From: Ceratopteris richardii
Lineage: Eukaryota; Streptophyta; Polypodiopsida; Polypodiales; Pteridaceae
Direction: 5' to 3'
Assembly (NCBI GenBank): GCA_020310875.1
Contig: CM035417.1
Span: 86,291,440-86,355,439, forward strand
Length of the DNA stretch: 64,000 nt
The position numbers were made by a program, and so were the translations under genes. Below, piece by piece: positions 24,548-38,170 of this stretch; positions within the stretch are counted from its first letter, which is position 1, and each line of letters begins with the position of its first letter. The notes under the pieces are model-generated. The model had not been told where the DNA came from. It made no database searches and saw only the letters and a list, made by a program, of their open reading frames with translations.

Positions 24548-25569
24548 TGTTAGCTCAGAAAATGGTTGGTTTTAATGCACTAATGTGGTTCTATTTGGTA
24601 GGGGAATTTGTTTGATTGCAGGTACTTGAAGAATTGATCAAATGGTTGACGAGAAGTATGTGGAGATATTGATTGCAGGGATGTGGAGAAAAGGGATTGA
24701 GTATGGAGGAGCTGTAGACGGAAAAGATGGTGGTTATGTTCACCATGAACAAGGTCATTTCTCCCAGCCCTCATCATGGCAATAAGCACATCTTCAAGTG
24801 CTGCTACCATGCCCCTGACAATGCAGTGTGGTGAAGATTATGGATGTGAGAGAAGCATAGTGCAATTTGTCATACCATTTGGAACAAATATCAATCGAGA
24901 TGGGACTGCCTTATATGAGGCTATAGCTGTTATATTTATATGACAGGCTCATGGAGTGAACCTATCTGTTGGAAGTGTGATTGTGATTGTGCTAAATGCA
25001 ACTATCGCAGCAATAGGGACTGCCTAAATCCCAAATGCAGCCCTAGTTTCATTCGTGACCATCCTTCAGGCTCTGTCATTAACTCAGTACATCAGCGACA
25101 TCTCTATTCTTTTTGTTGTAGACTGGGTTCTAGGCATGTTTCGTACAGCTGTCAATGTATGGGGTGTGCTTGCTTCGTTTGAGGGGCCTCATCTTATCTC
25201 ATCCACGAAGGGGGGGCGAACTTATCGTCAATGGCGGGATGGGAGTCCGCCGCCTGGGAGCCTCTCATTGCTTCCTACCCGTATTTCCAAGGACTGCCAC
25301 TTCTGGTCAGCGAAAAAAAAACAAGAAGAAGACTACAAGGCTGTGGCAGGATTATCCACTGTAGCTTGTTGAATACGCCAGAGCATCATGCCTATTTCTC
25401 AGTCCGTCGAGCAGAAGCTTCGTTGCCGTGTGCTCACTATCAGAAGACTACTCATGTTTCCAGCTGCAGTCGTGCAATGTCTGCTTGAAACTTTGGACCA
25501 ATATCCAAAGGGTTTGAGCAAAATAAAGTCTTGTATAATCACTTTTTCCTTGGGCTCAAGAACAAAACA
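24548..25569 (+). repeat. 5' LTR of Gypsy-E
   Basis: It begins TGTTAGCTCAGAAAATGG and ends CAAGAACAAAACA. It aligns end to end with 29246-30266. It contains the SLC1-like fragment at 24761-25165. Confidence 0.93.
24761..25165 (+). pseudogene. Captured SLC1-type transporter fragment, copy 1 (5' LTR)
   Basis: One frame of 135 codons reads like the core of SLC1 (Na+/glutamate-aspartate and dicarboxylate) symporters. HP1 serine motif: STSSSAATMPLTMQC (family: TSSSxATLPxT). TM7: GTNINRDGTALYEA (family: NMDGTALYE). HP2: around IPNAALVSF (family: IPxAGLVxM). TM8: VDWVLGMFRTAVNVWG (family: DWxLDRxRTxxNV). The order and spacing fit HP1-TM7-HP2-TM8, which form the substrate and sodium site. It carries two in-frame stops, lacks the N-terminal half, and lies within a retroelement LTR, so it is a gene fragment and not a working transporter. 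No intron interrupts it, which suits capture from a spliced message or a single exon. The TLPxTxxC-E style is nearer to eukaryotic than bacterial members. I am very sure of the family and unsure of the donor. Confidence 0.88.
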
Positions 25570-25925
25570 TTTTGGTGCGTTTGCCGAGAAATTAAGAACT
25601 AGTACATATACAAAGGAAGGATTCCTCGAGGGATAATTATGTGCTCCAGGTAATCCAATTGGACCGATTCCGAGGGGTTTGAACAAAATAAAACCTCATA
25701 TAATCACTTTTTCCTTGGGCTTAGGAACTTAACATTTTGGTGCGTTTGCCGGGAAACATATGAGCTAGTGCATAGACATAAGAAGAATCCATTGTGAGAT
25801 AATTGTGGGCTCCAGGTAATCCAAGTAAACCGTTTGCGAGGGGTTAAGCAAAATAAAGGCTTCCACAATCATCTTTTCCTTGGACTTAGAAAGCTAAACA
25901 TTTTGGTGCGTCTGTCGGGAAATGG
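25504..25925 (+). repeat. Triplicated U5/primer-site unit
   Basis: A unit of about 165 bases occurs in tandem. CATTTTGGTGCG, followed by a primer-site-like segment (TTTGCCGRGAA, or TCTGTCGGGAA in the third copy), starts at 25568, 25733 and 25899. Each is preceded by AAATAAA..., AATCA(C/T)(C/T)TTTTCCTTGG and an AACA end. The first copy straddles the true LTR end (25569). The other two lie in the leader. Confidence 0.82.
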
Positions 25926-26019
25926 CTTAGCACATCTCATAGAGAGTGCTACGAGTTCGCTTGGTGCCCCAATCGTGTGGCACAGCCCAGTCGATCCCAA
26001 ATCTTCTTTGATCTTCATT

Positions 26020-27486
26020 AAAGAAATGGCCCAACAAGAGCAAGCATGGGGGTTTGAGAAGGCCAACATGAAGCAACCGAATTTTGGACAAAATAGGAGA
26101 TGGATAGATTCTCATCCGACCATGAGACATCAGGTGAACCGAGGGTGGCGATTTGGCCCGATATCAAATTATGTGAGATGCTGGTGTTGAGAGCAGATTG
26201 GGCATATAGCCAAATATTGCCCTCGTGTATGCACCCCACTGGATTTTGTCCCCACATGTGCGGACTGCGGGAAAAAGAGACTATGCGAGCACATGTGTGG
26301 CTCAAAAGAGGTGACTGGCGTAAAGGTTACAACGAATCAATCTGATAGGTGTTTATCCTCTTTGTATGTGGAAGTTGACAAAGTTGGAGTTACTTCGTTG
26401 ACGGAAACTGCGAGAGCAAGTGGAAGCAAGGACACTCGATCTCATGATCGAGACTTGATAGAACTTGTGAAGAGCTTGGAACGTCAAGTCAATTGGTTGC
26501 ATGTGGAGCGAGATAACGAGAGGATCAAAATAGCGAAATTAGAGGAAAATCAAGAGAAAATGGCCGAGGTCCTAGGAACTTGGGAAAAGCAAGTACAAAT
26601 GTTGAAAAATGAAAACAAGGAGTGGAAAAGAGTAAACAAAAGCTGGAGGCAAGATCTTGTGAAGCCCGAGAGTGAAAACGTGGTCTGGGACTTGAGATCC
26701 GGCTTGATGGTAGCCGACTGCTTTGGAGTTGCGATCGAAGAAGAGCTCTCAAGAGACGAGGATGACCTAATGAGGAGAGTCGAAGGAATGGAGCATGAAA
26801 TCGAGAAGGTACAAAGCATAATCCGTCGATACAGTGATCAAGCCGGTAAGGCATGTGACGAGTTCCACCTGGAGTTAGAAAGAATGAAAAGTGCCCAAGC
26901 AGAGAGCCATGAGAAAGTGAGACGGGTAGAAAAAGAGAATGCAAAGCTGAGTAGCAAGCTCGGTAGGTGGATGAATCAGAAAGACGATGAGACCCGAGAA
27001 CGAGTAGAGGATCCGAAAGTAGGTAGAATAGAGGAAGAGCTAAAAGTGATGTTGGACAAGTTAGAGGCGATAGGCGTGGAGTTAGAAAAGGCGAAGGAGT
27101 TGTCGAAAAAAGTGGATGATCTAGAAGTAGAAAATATGAGTAGAATCTGGGAGGAGAGGTCGATTCGAGAAGAGGTTGAAAAGTTGTCTGGCCAAGTCGG
27201 GAGGAGCGAGGAGGTTCCTTTGGAAATAGAAAGAAAGATGAGCCATTTAGAAGAGGAGAAGAAGAAAATGTGGGTTCGGTTCCATCAAGTGGATGATGAG
27301 ATTTTTCGACTCCAAGGCAGTGATGAGCGAAAAGAAGAAGGGATAAGGGATTTAGCTTTGAAGCTTGAGGCATTAAGAGGTGTAGTAATGAATGGTGGCC
27401 TTCCAGACCGTATCGCCTGGCTAGAGGACAATATCAGCAAGCTATCGAATCATGTGGAAGCTCTGCGAGGCAGAGGATGGAGATGA
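26020..27486 (+). mobile_element. Gypsy-E internal frame: knuckle plus long coiled coil
   Basis: The frame starts near MAQQEQAWGFEKANMKQPNF. It carries a gag-like Cys/His knuckle remnant (GHIAKYCPRVC, then CADCGKKRLCEHMC) near 26.19-26.30 kb and continues as about 360 residues dominated by E, K, L, R with heptad spacing, for example LIELVKSLERQVNWLHVERD and IEEELKVMLDKLEAIGVELE. No known enzyme motif is present. It ends RGRGWR. This fits a structural, gag-like or accessory protein of a non-autonomous element. About one break interrupts the whole. The opposite strand is also open for 282 codons, a side effect of the codon composition. Confidence 0.7.
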
Positions 27487-27905
27487 AAAAGAGATAGACG
27501 AGGCAATGGATGTTGGTGAGGATGGCTTGAGTCTGATTAGGGTTTGCTTTGCGGATTGCGAGTCAAAGATGTGAGGATGGGTGGACCAAGTGTGTTGTAC
27601 ACTTAGGAACTAAAGTGACACTTTTTGAGGTTTCAGGTCGACAAGGTGGTTAGTATGTGCGGGTTTTGCGAGGACGGGTTGACCATGGCATTAGTGGCTG
27701 GATTTTGGCTTGAGTGGTAGCAAAGAGGAGATATGTCGCATCGGGATGTCCACGGGGATTTTATGTGTGTGTGTCGTGATTGGTTGGGTTGGGAAAAAGG
27801 GCCTTTCTTTTGTCTCCTAATTCTCGAGATGCGGGAATGAAAAGAAAATGAGAAAAATATATGTTGGTGTATGTGTGAGTGTGGCTACGCGCCTATGTGG
27901 GCTGA

Positions 27906-28107
27906 TAGGTGGGTGGACCCACTTTGGCCGGGTGGTCAAAGCCACGAACCAATGTCAGTTTCGCATAGGGCTAGCTGTCTGTGTGTCGCGCGCTTCGTTG
28001 GGTTGGTAGATGGGTGGAACAAACTCGATCGGGTGGTCAAGTCCACGAATCGCATCCAGCTTCGGCGTAGGCCGGCAAGTGTGAGTAAATATGTGAAAAA
28101 AAAAATT
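27906..28107 (+). repeat. Imperfect 101-bp tandem duplication in Gypsy-E
   Basis: TAGGTGGGTGGA and TAGATGGGTGGA start 101 bases apart (27906 and 28007). Both are followed by CGGGTGGTCAA and CCACGAA at matching distances. The two copies are clearly diverged. Confidence 0.75.
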
Positions 28108-29245
28108 GATGAAAAAAAGAGAAAAAAATGTGGAAAAAAAAATGAATGAGAAGAATTCCTCGCTCGAGGGGGGACATAAGAGAGGTGAGAGAGCATGATG
28201 CTCGGATGGGAATATATGTGTTTGTGTTGTGGGGATTTGGGTTATGTGTGGGCTCCCGATGAAACATGTCAATTTGAAGCTTAAGCTCGGCTAGGGTTTT
28301 GGTTGCGATGTGTCTATGGAAAGCTTGGACTTGAGGAATCCAATCGTGCTAGTTGCATTGTTTGTCTGCAAACCTTCCAGAAGTGTTCAGTTTGGCTCTT
28401 AGGTGGTATGACAACTTGAGAAGTCCTGAATCGCGTTGATGATGAGTGGTCCTGTCGAGGTGAGCTCGTGTTAGGCTTGAGTGGTCTTTGCCGCATGTCC
28501 ATCGATTCAAGAGGTGGTGGTGACCTAGCATAGGATCTAATCGATGAGCAAGAAAAAAACGAAAGATAGATAGGAAGAAAAGCGGGTAGTGGAAACCCTA
28601 GGTAAAAAGGGAATGAAAAATCGGCGAGAGAACTCAGCTAGAAACGAGAAAAAGAAATCAGGAAAGCGATTGTATGGCCAAGAAGAGTATCGAAAATAAA
28701 AGTGGGGAATGGTTTTGATTATATATGGTGTGTGTGGAAAGTGTGTTGAGCATGCATGTGGAATAAAGATGTGTGACGTGTTGAATGAGTAGTTGAGAAG
28801 AGTGATGAGAGCGAATGTGGACATGTCTTCTGTTTGCATGTATGTATGTTGTGTGTGACGAGAATGCATGTGTGTTGCGGGATCGTGATGTGTGTGTTGA
28901 GTATATATGTGTGATATGGATGATTGATATGGATGTTTCTCATTTTGGTAGTAGATGTGGTGTTTGATGAAAAATGATCTAATATGTTTGATGAGTTTGT
29001 AGACAGGTAGACATGGCGGTGAAGATGCGAGAAGATGGACAAAGATGGTAAGTGAAATGATTGGATCTTGGTACTGACCAACGATTGTATGAGGGTGATT
29101 GCAGGTGCTACATTGAGGAAGAAGAGAATAGGCATGCAAGGTAAATATTTGTATTTGATTGAGTGATGAGCACATGTTGGATGATTTGAGCGCAGGAACA
29201 ATTTGGCTCGTCGAGGACGACTTCGCAAATAAGAAGAGGGGAGTA

Positions 29246-30266
29246 TGTTAGCTCAGAAAATGGTTGGTTTTAATGCACTAATGTGGTTCTATTTGGTAGG
29301 GGAATTTGTTTGATTGCAGGTACTTGAAGAATTGATCAAATGGTTGACGAGAAGTATGTGGAGATATTGATTGCAGGGATGTGGAGAAAAGGGATTGAGC
29401 ATGGAGGAGCTGTAGATGGAAAAGATGGTGGTTATGTTCACCATGAACAAGGTCATTTCTCCCAGCCCTCATCATGGCAATAAGCACATCTTCAAGTGCT
29501 GCTACCATGCCCCTGACAATGCAGTGTGGTGAAGATTATGGATGTGAGAGAAGCATAGTGCAATTTGTCATACCATTTGGAACAAATATCAATCGAGATG
29601 GGACTGCCTTATATGAGGCTACAGCTGTTATATTTATATGACAGGCTCATGGAGTGAACCTATCTGTTGGAAGTGTGATTGTGATTGTGCTAAATGCAAC
29701 TATCGCAGCAATAGGGACTGCCTAAATCCCAAATGCAGCCCTAGTTTCATTCGTGACCATCCTTCAGGCTCTGTCATTAACTCAGTACATCAGCGACATC
29801 TCTATTCTTTTGCTGTAGACTGGGTTCTAGGCATGTTTCGTACAGCTGTCAATGTATGGGGTGTGCTTGCTTCGTTTGAGGGGCCTCATCTTATCTCATC
29901 CACGAAGGGGGGGCGAACTTATCGTCAATGGCGGGATGGGAGTCCGCCGCCTGGGAGCCTCTCATTGCTTCCTACCCGTATTTCCAAGGACTGCCACTTC
30001 TGGTCAGCGAAAAAAAAACAAGAAGAAGACTACAAGGCTGTGGCAGGATTATCCACTGTAGCTTGTTGAATACGCCAGAGCATCATGCCTATTTCTCAGT
30101 CCGTCGAGCAGAAGCTTCGTTGCCGTGTGCTCACTATCAAAAGACTACTCATGTTTCCAGCTGCAGTCGTGCAATGTCTGCTTGAAACTTTGGACCAATA
30201 TCCAAAGGGTTTGAGCAAAATAAAGTCTTGTATAATCACTTTTTCCTTGGGCTCAAGAACAAAACA
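29246..30266 (+). repeat. 3' LTR of Gypsy-E
   Basis: It has the same ends as the 5' LTR, one base shorter, with about five substitutions by eye. A polypurine stretch (AAGAAGAGGGGAG) lies just before it. Confidence 0.93.
29459..29862 (+). pseudogene. Captured SLC1-type transporter fragment, copy 2 (3' LTR)
   Basis: This is the same SLC1-like fragment as in the 5' LTR, carried along because both LTRs derive from one template. It has the same HP1, NRDGT and TM8 signatures and is also broken. It adds no independent capture event. Confidence 0.86.
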
Positions 30267-33640
<3,374 letters not shown>

Positions 33641-34188
33641 AACAAATACACATGCATATGCATGCACACATGCATATGCATACACATGCATATGCATACA
33701 CATGCATATGCATACACATGCACATGCATACACATGCACATGCATACACATGCACATGCATACACATGCATATGCATACACATGCATATGCATACACACA
33801 TACATGCATATGCATACACACATGCATACACATACACACATGCATATGCATACACACATACATGCATATGCATACACATGTATATGCATACACACATGCA
33901 TATGCATACACACATACATGCATATGCATACACACATGCATATGCATACACACATACATGCATATGCATGTGTGTATGCATATGCATGTGCATATGAATA
34001 CATGCATATGCATACACACATACATGCATATGCATACACACATGCATATGCATACACACATGCATATGCATGTGTGTATGCATACACACATGCACATGCA
34101 TACACACATGCATGCATATGCATACACACATACATGCATATGCATACACACATCCATATGCATACACACATGCATGCATATGCAATGG
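33641..34188. repeat. CATATG/CATACACA microsatellite (0.55 kb)
   Basis: Variable runs of ATGCATATGCATACACA-type units occur on both strands. They keep several frames open on both strands (repeating C, M, Y, V, H, A, I, T), but these are not genes. It lies exactly between Gypsy-B and Gypsy-C1. Confidence 0.95.
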
Positions 34189-34385
34189 ATCATCCTCCGA
34201 CGCGAACCGAAGAAGCTTATGGATATTGTCATGGATTGGTTGCACTGTTGTAAGATTTAGAGGGATGCGGTGCAATCATTCCATGGGAGAATCTATGATT
34301 AGGTAAACTTGGTTCATTTTTGCTCATATAAAATCATGTTTTGGTTGCTATTAGAGTACATAACACATGTACTCGGTTTAGATTT

Positions 34386-34450
34386 GGGTAGAGTGTATTG
34401 TCTTTTGCTAAACAACTTCATGTTGTAGCAAAAGACAACACACTCTGCCC
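34386..34450. repeat. Long hairpin (inverted repeat)
   Basis: GAGTGTATTGTCTTTTGCT on the left arm is complementary to AGCAAAAGACAACACACTC on the right, and the arms extend to GGGTA...TGCCC outside and ACAAC...GTTGT inside. The stem is about 28 pairs with a few mismatches and a loop of about five bases. Confidence 0.8.
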
Positions 34451-36727
34451 AAAAAAAAATGTGCAGATATGGTCATCGGTATTAGCATCGGTACACCCAG
34501 CAGAGTCGTCGGTATGGGCATTGGTACACCCAGCAGAGTTGTTGTTGGTAATGAAGGTAATATTGTTTTTGTGGCCTATAATACGATTGTTGGTATTGAT
34601 TTTGATACCTACCTTGTTGGTAAGATTACTAATAAGTTTGTCTAACAGCCTGCCTATTGTATTGATAATCGTGAGCCATGTGGTTTATGTATTTTCTCTC
34701 AATAGTGCAATATGGAGCGTTAGGGTTTCCTTGGGGTTGGGCCATCATCGAGCAAACATTAGCCATGTGGTCTCCTCCACAATTGTAACATCATTTCAAT
34801 GAGTTGACTCTTGGTATTTGTCTATTTGAACTCCTATCTTCCGGGCAACCGGCTCAGCTATCTCCTCTATCTCAATGGAGGTTCTGGATGTATGACTAGT
34901 AGAACTATCAGAATCCTTATAGATTTTGCACAATTCTAACTCCAAACCCAAGTTGTCTTATGTCAATACACATTCTTAAAAATTGATCAAGTGTGATTGG
35001 CTCCTTGAGGTACACATATGATCTAAGTTTCCCGCCTAGAAGTCCACCTAGAAACAAGGAAACTTGTTTTGCATGTGTAGGTAATTCAAGTGTAGGACAT
35101 CTCTCCACATATTGTTTAAATCTTTACCCAGCTAGTCGAACTGTTTCTTGGGGTGTCTGCTTAAAGCTGTGGATCAAGGATGATGTGTTATGCTTGATGC
35201 TAATCTTAGAGAATTCTACTATGAATTCTTCTAGCAATTGACCTATATTTTGGTAATTGAGACTATTTAGAGGTTGAAACCAAGCTAAGGTAGTGCCCTT
35301 GAGAGTCAAACCAAATGCTTTGAATTGTGTGAACCAGTCCTCGACCTATTCAGCCCTTAACACATGTTTGAACTCGACCACATGATCATAAGGATCTCCT
35401 GACTCGTCAAAATAGTTCTTCATTGCCTTGACCACTTGAGAGGGTCTAAGGGTTCTTGGATGCTCATGGGGTCTAGGCAATGGAAAATCATGTTCATCTC
35501 TTTGACGGCTATGTGCTTGATGTCTCTGTCTTTCAGGCCTTTCACCTTCACAACCTGATCTATCTCTACCCATAGTGTGTGCAAAGCTTACCTTAGGTCT
35601 CTCTCTAACTCTTTCCCTCTAGGTTTCATGAGCGTGGGATGATCCTGCTCCTTGGAGGCCATGGGAGACATTAGATCTTAGTGGAGGGAAAATCAATTCA
35701 CCCTGCCAAGTGTATGCGTGCCTCTCATGCTCTGATACCAAGACCATTCTCTCTGATGTGTTATCTAGGTAGACAACTTTGCTTGGTATCTCGAGGTCTT
35801 TGAACTCATAGATGGTGACTCTACCTATTCTACTAGGTTGATCTAGTTTGAATCTCCAAAAGGCTTCTTCTATTTCTCTATTCAAGAATAGTTCTATGAT
35901 ATTTTTTTCTTGGTGAATCCAATCTAGAGTGATCGCCTTAGTCAAGACTCACTTACCTCTAGGAGTCTTGGGTTATCGTCCTAGGTCTCCTAGGTCTAAG
36001 TCTCTTATCTCGTTCTCAGGAATGATGTTTCCAAAATTATTTGTCATGTCTCGTAAGTTGGTAACCACATACATGGTTCTTTGCTTATCAATATACAAAC
36101 CATCTTCAAACTTGACCATAATTTGGGTGTTCAAGTCCAAAGATGTTTGAATTGGACATTTGATCGCCTCAGACCATCCTTATAGATGCATTACCTATAG
36201 TTGGTCTTGATATATTCCAATTGTGTTTTATAGGGTCCTTCTGGTGTTTGTAAATAGGTAGTTTGTGAGCTACCTGCAGGTCTCTCCATGCTAAAAGACA
36301 TTTTTGAGTCACTTGTTTCAAAACTTAGCGTGTAGGGATAACCACTAAGTCGTTGTGCCCACGACCTAGCTGTATGGTTAACATTGGCCTCAAATAATCT
36401 AATGCTTTTTCTATCCTTGCCTAGGTGTCTACCAGATATCAGGTTCATAAGCTTTGTCTTCTAGTCCCAGTTTTCCCTTTGTATTGCTCAAAATCCTTTG
36501 AAGCCCCCTTGGCTTCCTAATCCCATTTGAAGGTAAAATTCAACTTATTCTATCTAAAAATCAATGCACTATTTTTATCAAAAACATTTGAGACCGTGTA
36601 GTATTTGAAACGAGCTTTCCAACGAGCTCTAGAACTCAAAAAATGGATTTTGGATGAAAAAGTTATGTCAAATCAGGCACTTGGGGTCAAAATAGGGAAA
36701 AAGGATCTTAGGATCTCACTATACAGA

Positions 36728-37140
36728 ATACTTAGGGAGGCTCCAATACGATACATGATACCTCAGCTAGACGATACATGATACACAGGAGATACGATAC
36801 AAAGCTTGATTTCAAATGATACACGATACTCAAGTGTGCAACAATACACGATACCAAAACGTCATGATACGATACTGGAGGTCACACGATACGTGATACT
36901 TATAGCTTCACAATACAATACCAACCTTCATGACACACGATACTTGTGAGGTATCACGATACATGATCTGGCGATACATGATACCAAATAATCTATGATA
37001 CAATACTTGTGTATTCACGATACACGATACTCAACCCGACGATACACGATACTTGTGAGGTATCACGATACTCAGGGAGTGAGGTATTGGTGATACATGA
37101 TACCTACCAAGTATCATGACACAAGAGAATTCTTGTATCA
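36728..37140. repeat. GATACACGATAC minisatellite in C1 leader
   Basis: Degenerate units built on (G)ATACACGATAC with spacers such as TTGTGAGGTATC are repeated many times. A weaker continuation lies at about 37275-37330. The array occupies the same leader position as the CGCGATGG array of Gypsy-C2. Confidence 0.85.
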
Positions 37141-37608
37141 TGATACCTGAACTCAAACAATCACAATACTTGGACTTTTTAAAGTCCAAATTCAAAATTT
37201 TGGTGGATATGTGTACCTTATGCCCTTCTTGTCACTCCTATGTGGTTGTAGATGCAAAATCTCTCTTCAAACTCACGATACCACACTTGTGATACCTATC
37301 ATAGGTCATTTTAGCCTACACGATACGTCACTCAAAGTTTGGTGTTTTCAATGCGCAAGGCACCTCTTCAGCCGTATTTCAGTGCTGAACTCTCTCTAGG
37401 CATCTTGCTTGTAGCCACAAATGAAAAACGAGGTGAATGTATAGTCAAAAATAGAAATTTTTCCCGAAGATGAAGATGGAGAAGATGTTGATGATGATGA
37501 TGATGAAGGTGAAGAAGAACACAAAAATTGAGCTAAAAATAACTATATTTGCCTTCCAACCTTACTACACTACGTCTTACCATCACAACACTCATCCTTG
37601 AAGCTCGC

Positions 37609-37626
37609 TCACCAACAACGGTGCCA
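37609..37626 (-). other. Primer-binding-site-like motif of C1
   Basis: On - it reads TTTGGCACCGTTGTTGGTG, close to the tRNA-Asp type site (TGGCGCCGTTGCCGGGG) seen in full in element F. It lies just inside the LTR end at 37631. Confidence 0.6.
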
Positions 37627-37630
37627 AATT

Positions 37631-38170
37631 TGGTGTCACTATAGCATAATGGTAAGTACCAATGTGAGGAGATCCACCTCATAAATGTCAATCTATGGAT
37701 ATGTGATGACTAGTATGAAGACTGTTGCTCCAGCACAATGGTGAGAACCACGTTTAGAAGCTCCACCTCCTTAATGTCAATCCACGGAAGAGATAGGAGT
37801 GATATGAAGATCGTGAATGTGAGATGAAGTGAGAGTGAAGGTGAGAAGCATAGAAATGCACACACACATAGACACACACAACGAAGAGACAAGCAAGACA
37901 CAATGGAAGGCGAGAAATCAACTATATTGCTCAAGATCTCAATTAGAAGCTCAAAATAGATCTAAGCTCACACTAACCAACCTCAAAAATGAGCTCTCTA
38001 GCTCTTTTTATAGATTCTAGACTAGTTTTGACCGGTTTCACATCTAGTGACCGACATAGTTAAAAAATAGGTCCTAGATTCTATTTGAAAGGGTAAATAG
38101 TGTCTAAAAATAACCAAAATTGGTACGCTCATTCTACCTAAGCTCCTCAAGCTTGAGGACTCCTCGGCTT
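37631..38170 (-). repeat. LTR between Gypsy-C1 and Gypsy-C2
   Basis: On the - strand the right-hand LTR end reads ATAGTGACACCA, followed by the primer site. A TATA-like TCTATAAAAAG lies near 38010 on -. 37640-37800 contains two imperfect copies of an 80-base unit (ATAATGG...CCACCTC...TGTCAAT). The outer end is not certain. A CCTCAAGCTTGAGG palindrome near 38150 may mark it. It serves as the 5' LTR of C1 and may also be the 3' LTR of C2. Confidence 0.55.

Larger units (their letters stand above)
24548..30266 (+). mobile_element. Gypsy-E, young non-autonomous LTR element
   Basis: Two direct LTRs (1022 and 1021 bp) flank about 3.7 kb. The element is bounded by GAGAG on both sides (24543-24547 and 30267-30271), a 5-bp duplication in a (GA)n tract. 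After the 5' LTR comes TTTTGGTGCGTTTGCCGAGAA, or close repeats of it, resembling the tRNA-Asp type primer site of Tat/Athila-like Gypsy elements. A polypurine tract (about 29232-29245) precedes the 3' LTR. Inside is a gag-like knuckle followed by a coiled-coil frame (about 26.0-27.5 kb). No protease, RT, RNase H or integrase is seen. About five substitutions separate the LTRs (0.5%), so insertion was recent. The ends look whole. The one internal frame has about one break. Confidence 0.9.
34189..37630 (-). mobile_element. Gypsy-C1, truncated relative of Gypsy-C2 (gag and leader)
   Basis: On the - strand, 34.6-36.45 kb is parallel to the C2 gag region (56.9-59.35 kb): the N-terminal part (SGYPYTLSFETSDSKMSFSM against YPYELSLDTSESKMASSTE), the DDFPLPRPREH-type block, and a knuckle (CGGDHMANVC) near 34.77 kb. 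The leader (36.45-37.6 kb) shares 36.47-36.72 kb with 59.47-59.74 kb of C2, then has its own tandem repeats. A primer-site-like motif adjoins an LTR at 37631. Protease and everything downstream are missing, since the element stops at the microsatellite. It is a broken fossil with several interruptions. Confidence 0.85.

Noticed and set aside
24761-25165. A working glutamate transporter gene
   Set aside because: Only the C-terminal core is present, it has in-frame stops in both copies, and it lies within an LTR.
24940-25182. Cysteine-rich 80-residue frame in the Gypsy-E LTR
   Set aside because: It is another phase of the SLC1-like fragment, and the transporter signature is in a different frame.
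26525-27373. 282-codon open frame opposite the coiled-coil region of Gypsy-E
   Set aside because: It mirrors the codon composition of the + frame (L/S/P-rich complement of E/K/R-rich). No domain or start context supports it.
28537-29228. Two long - strand frames rich in H, T, S
   Set aside because: They lie in the GT-rich 3' region of Gypsy-E, where the complementary CA-rich strand lacks stops. No homology was recognised.
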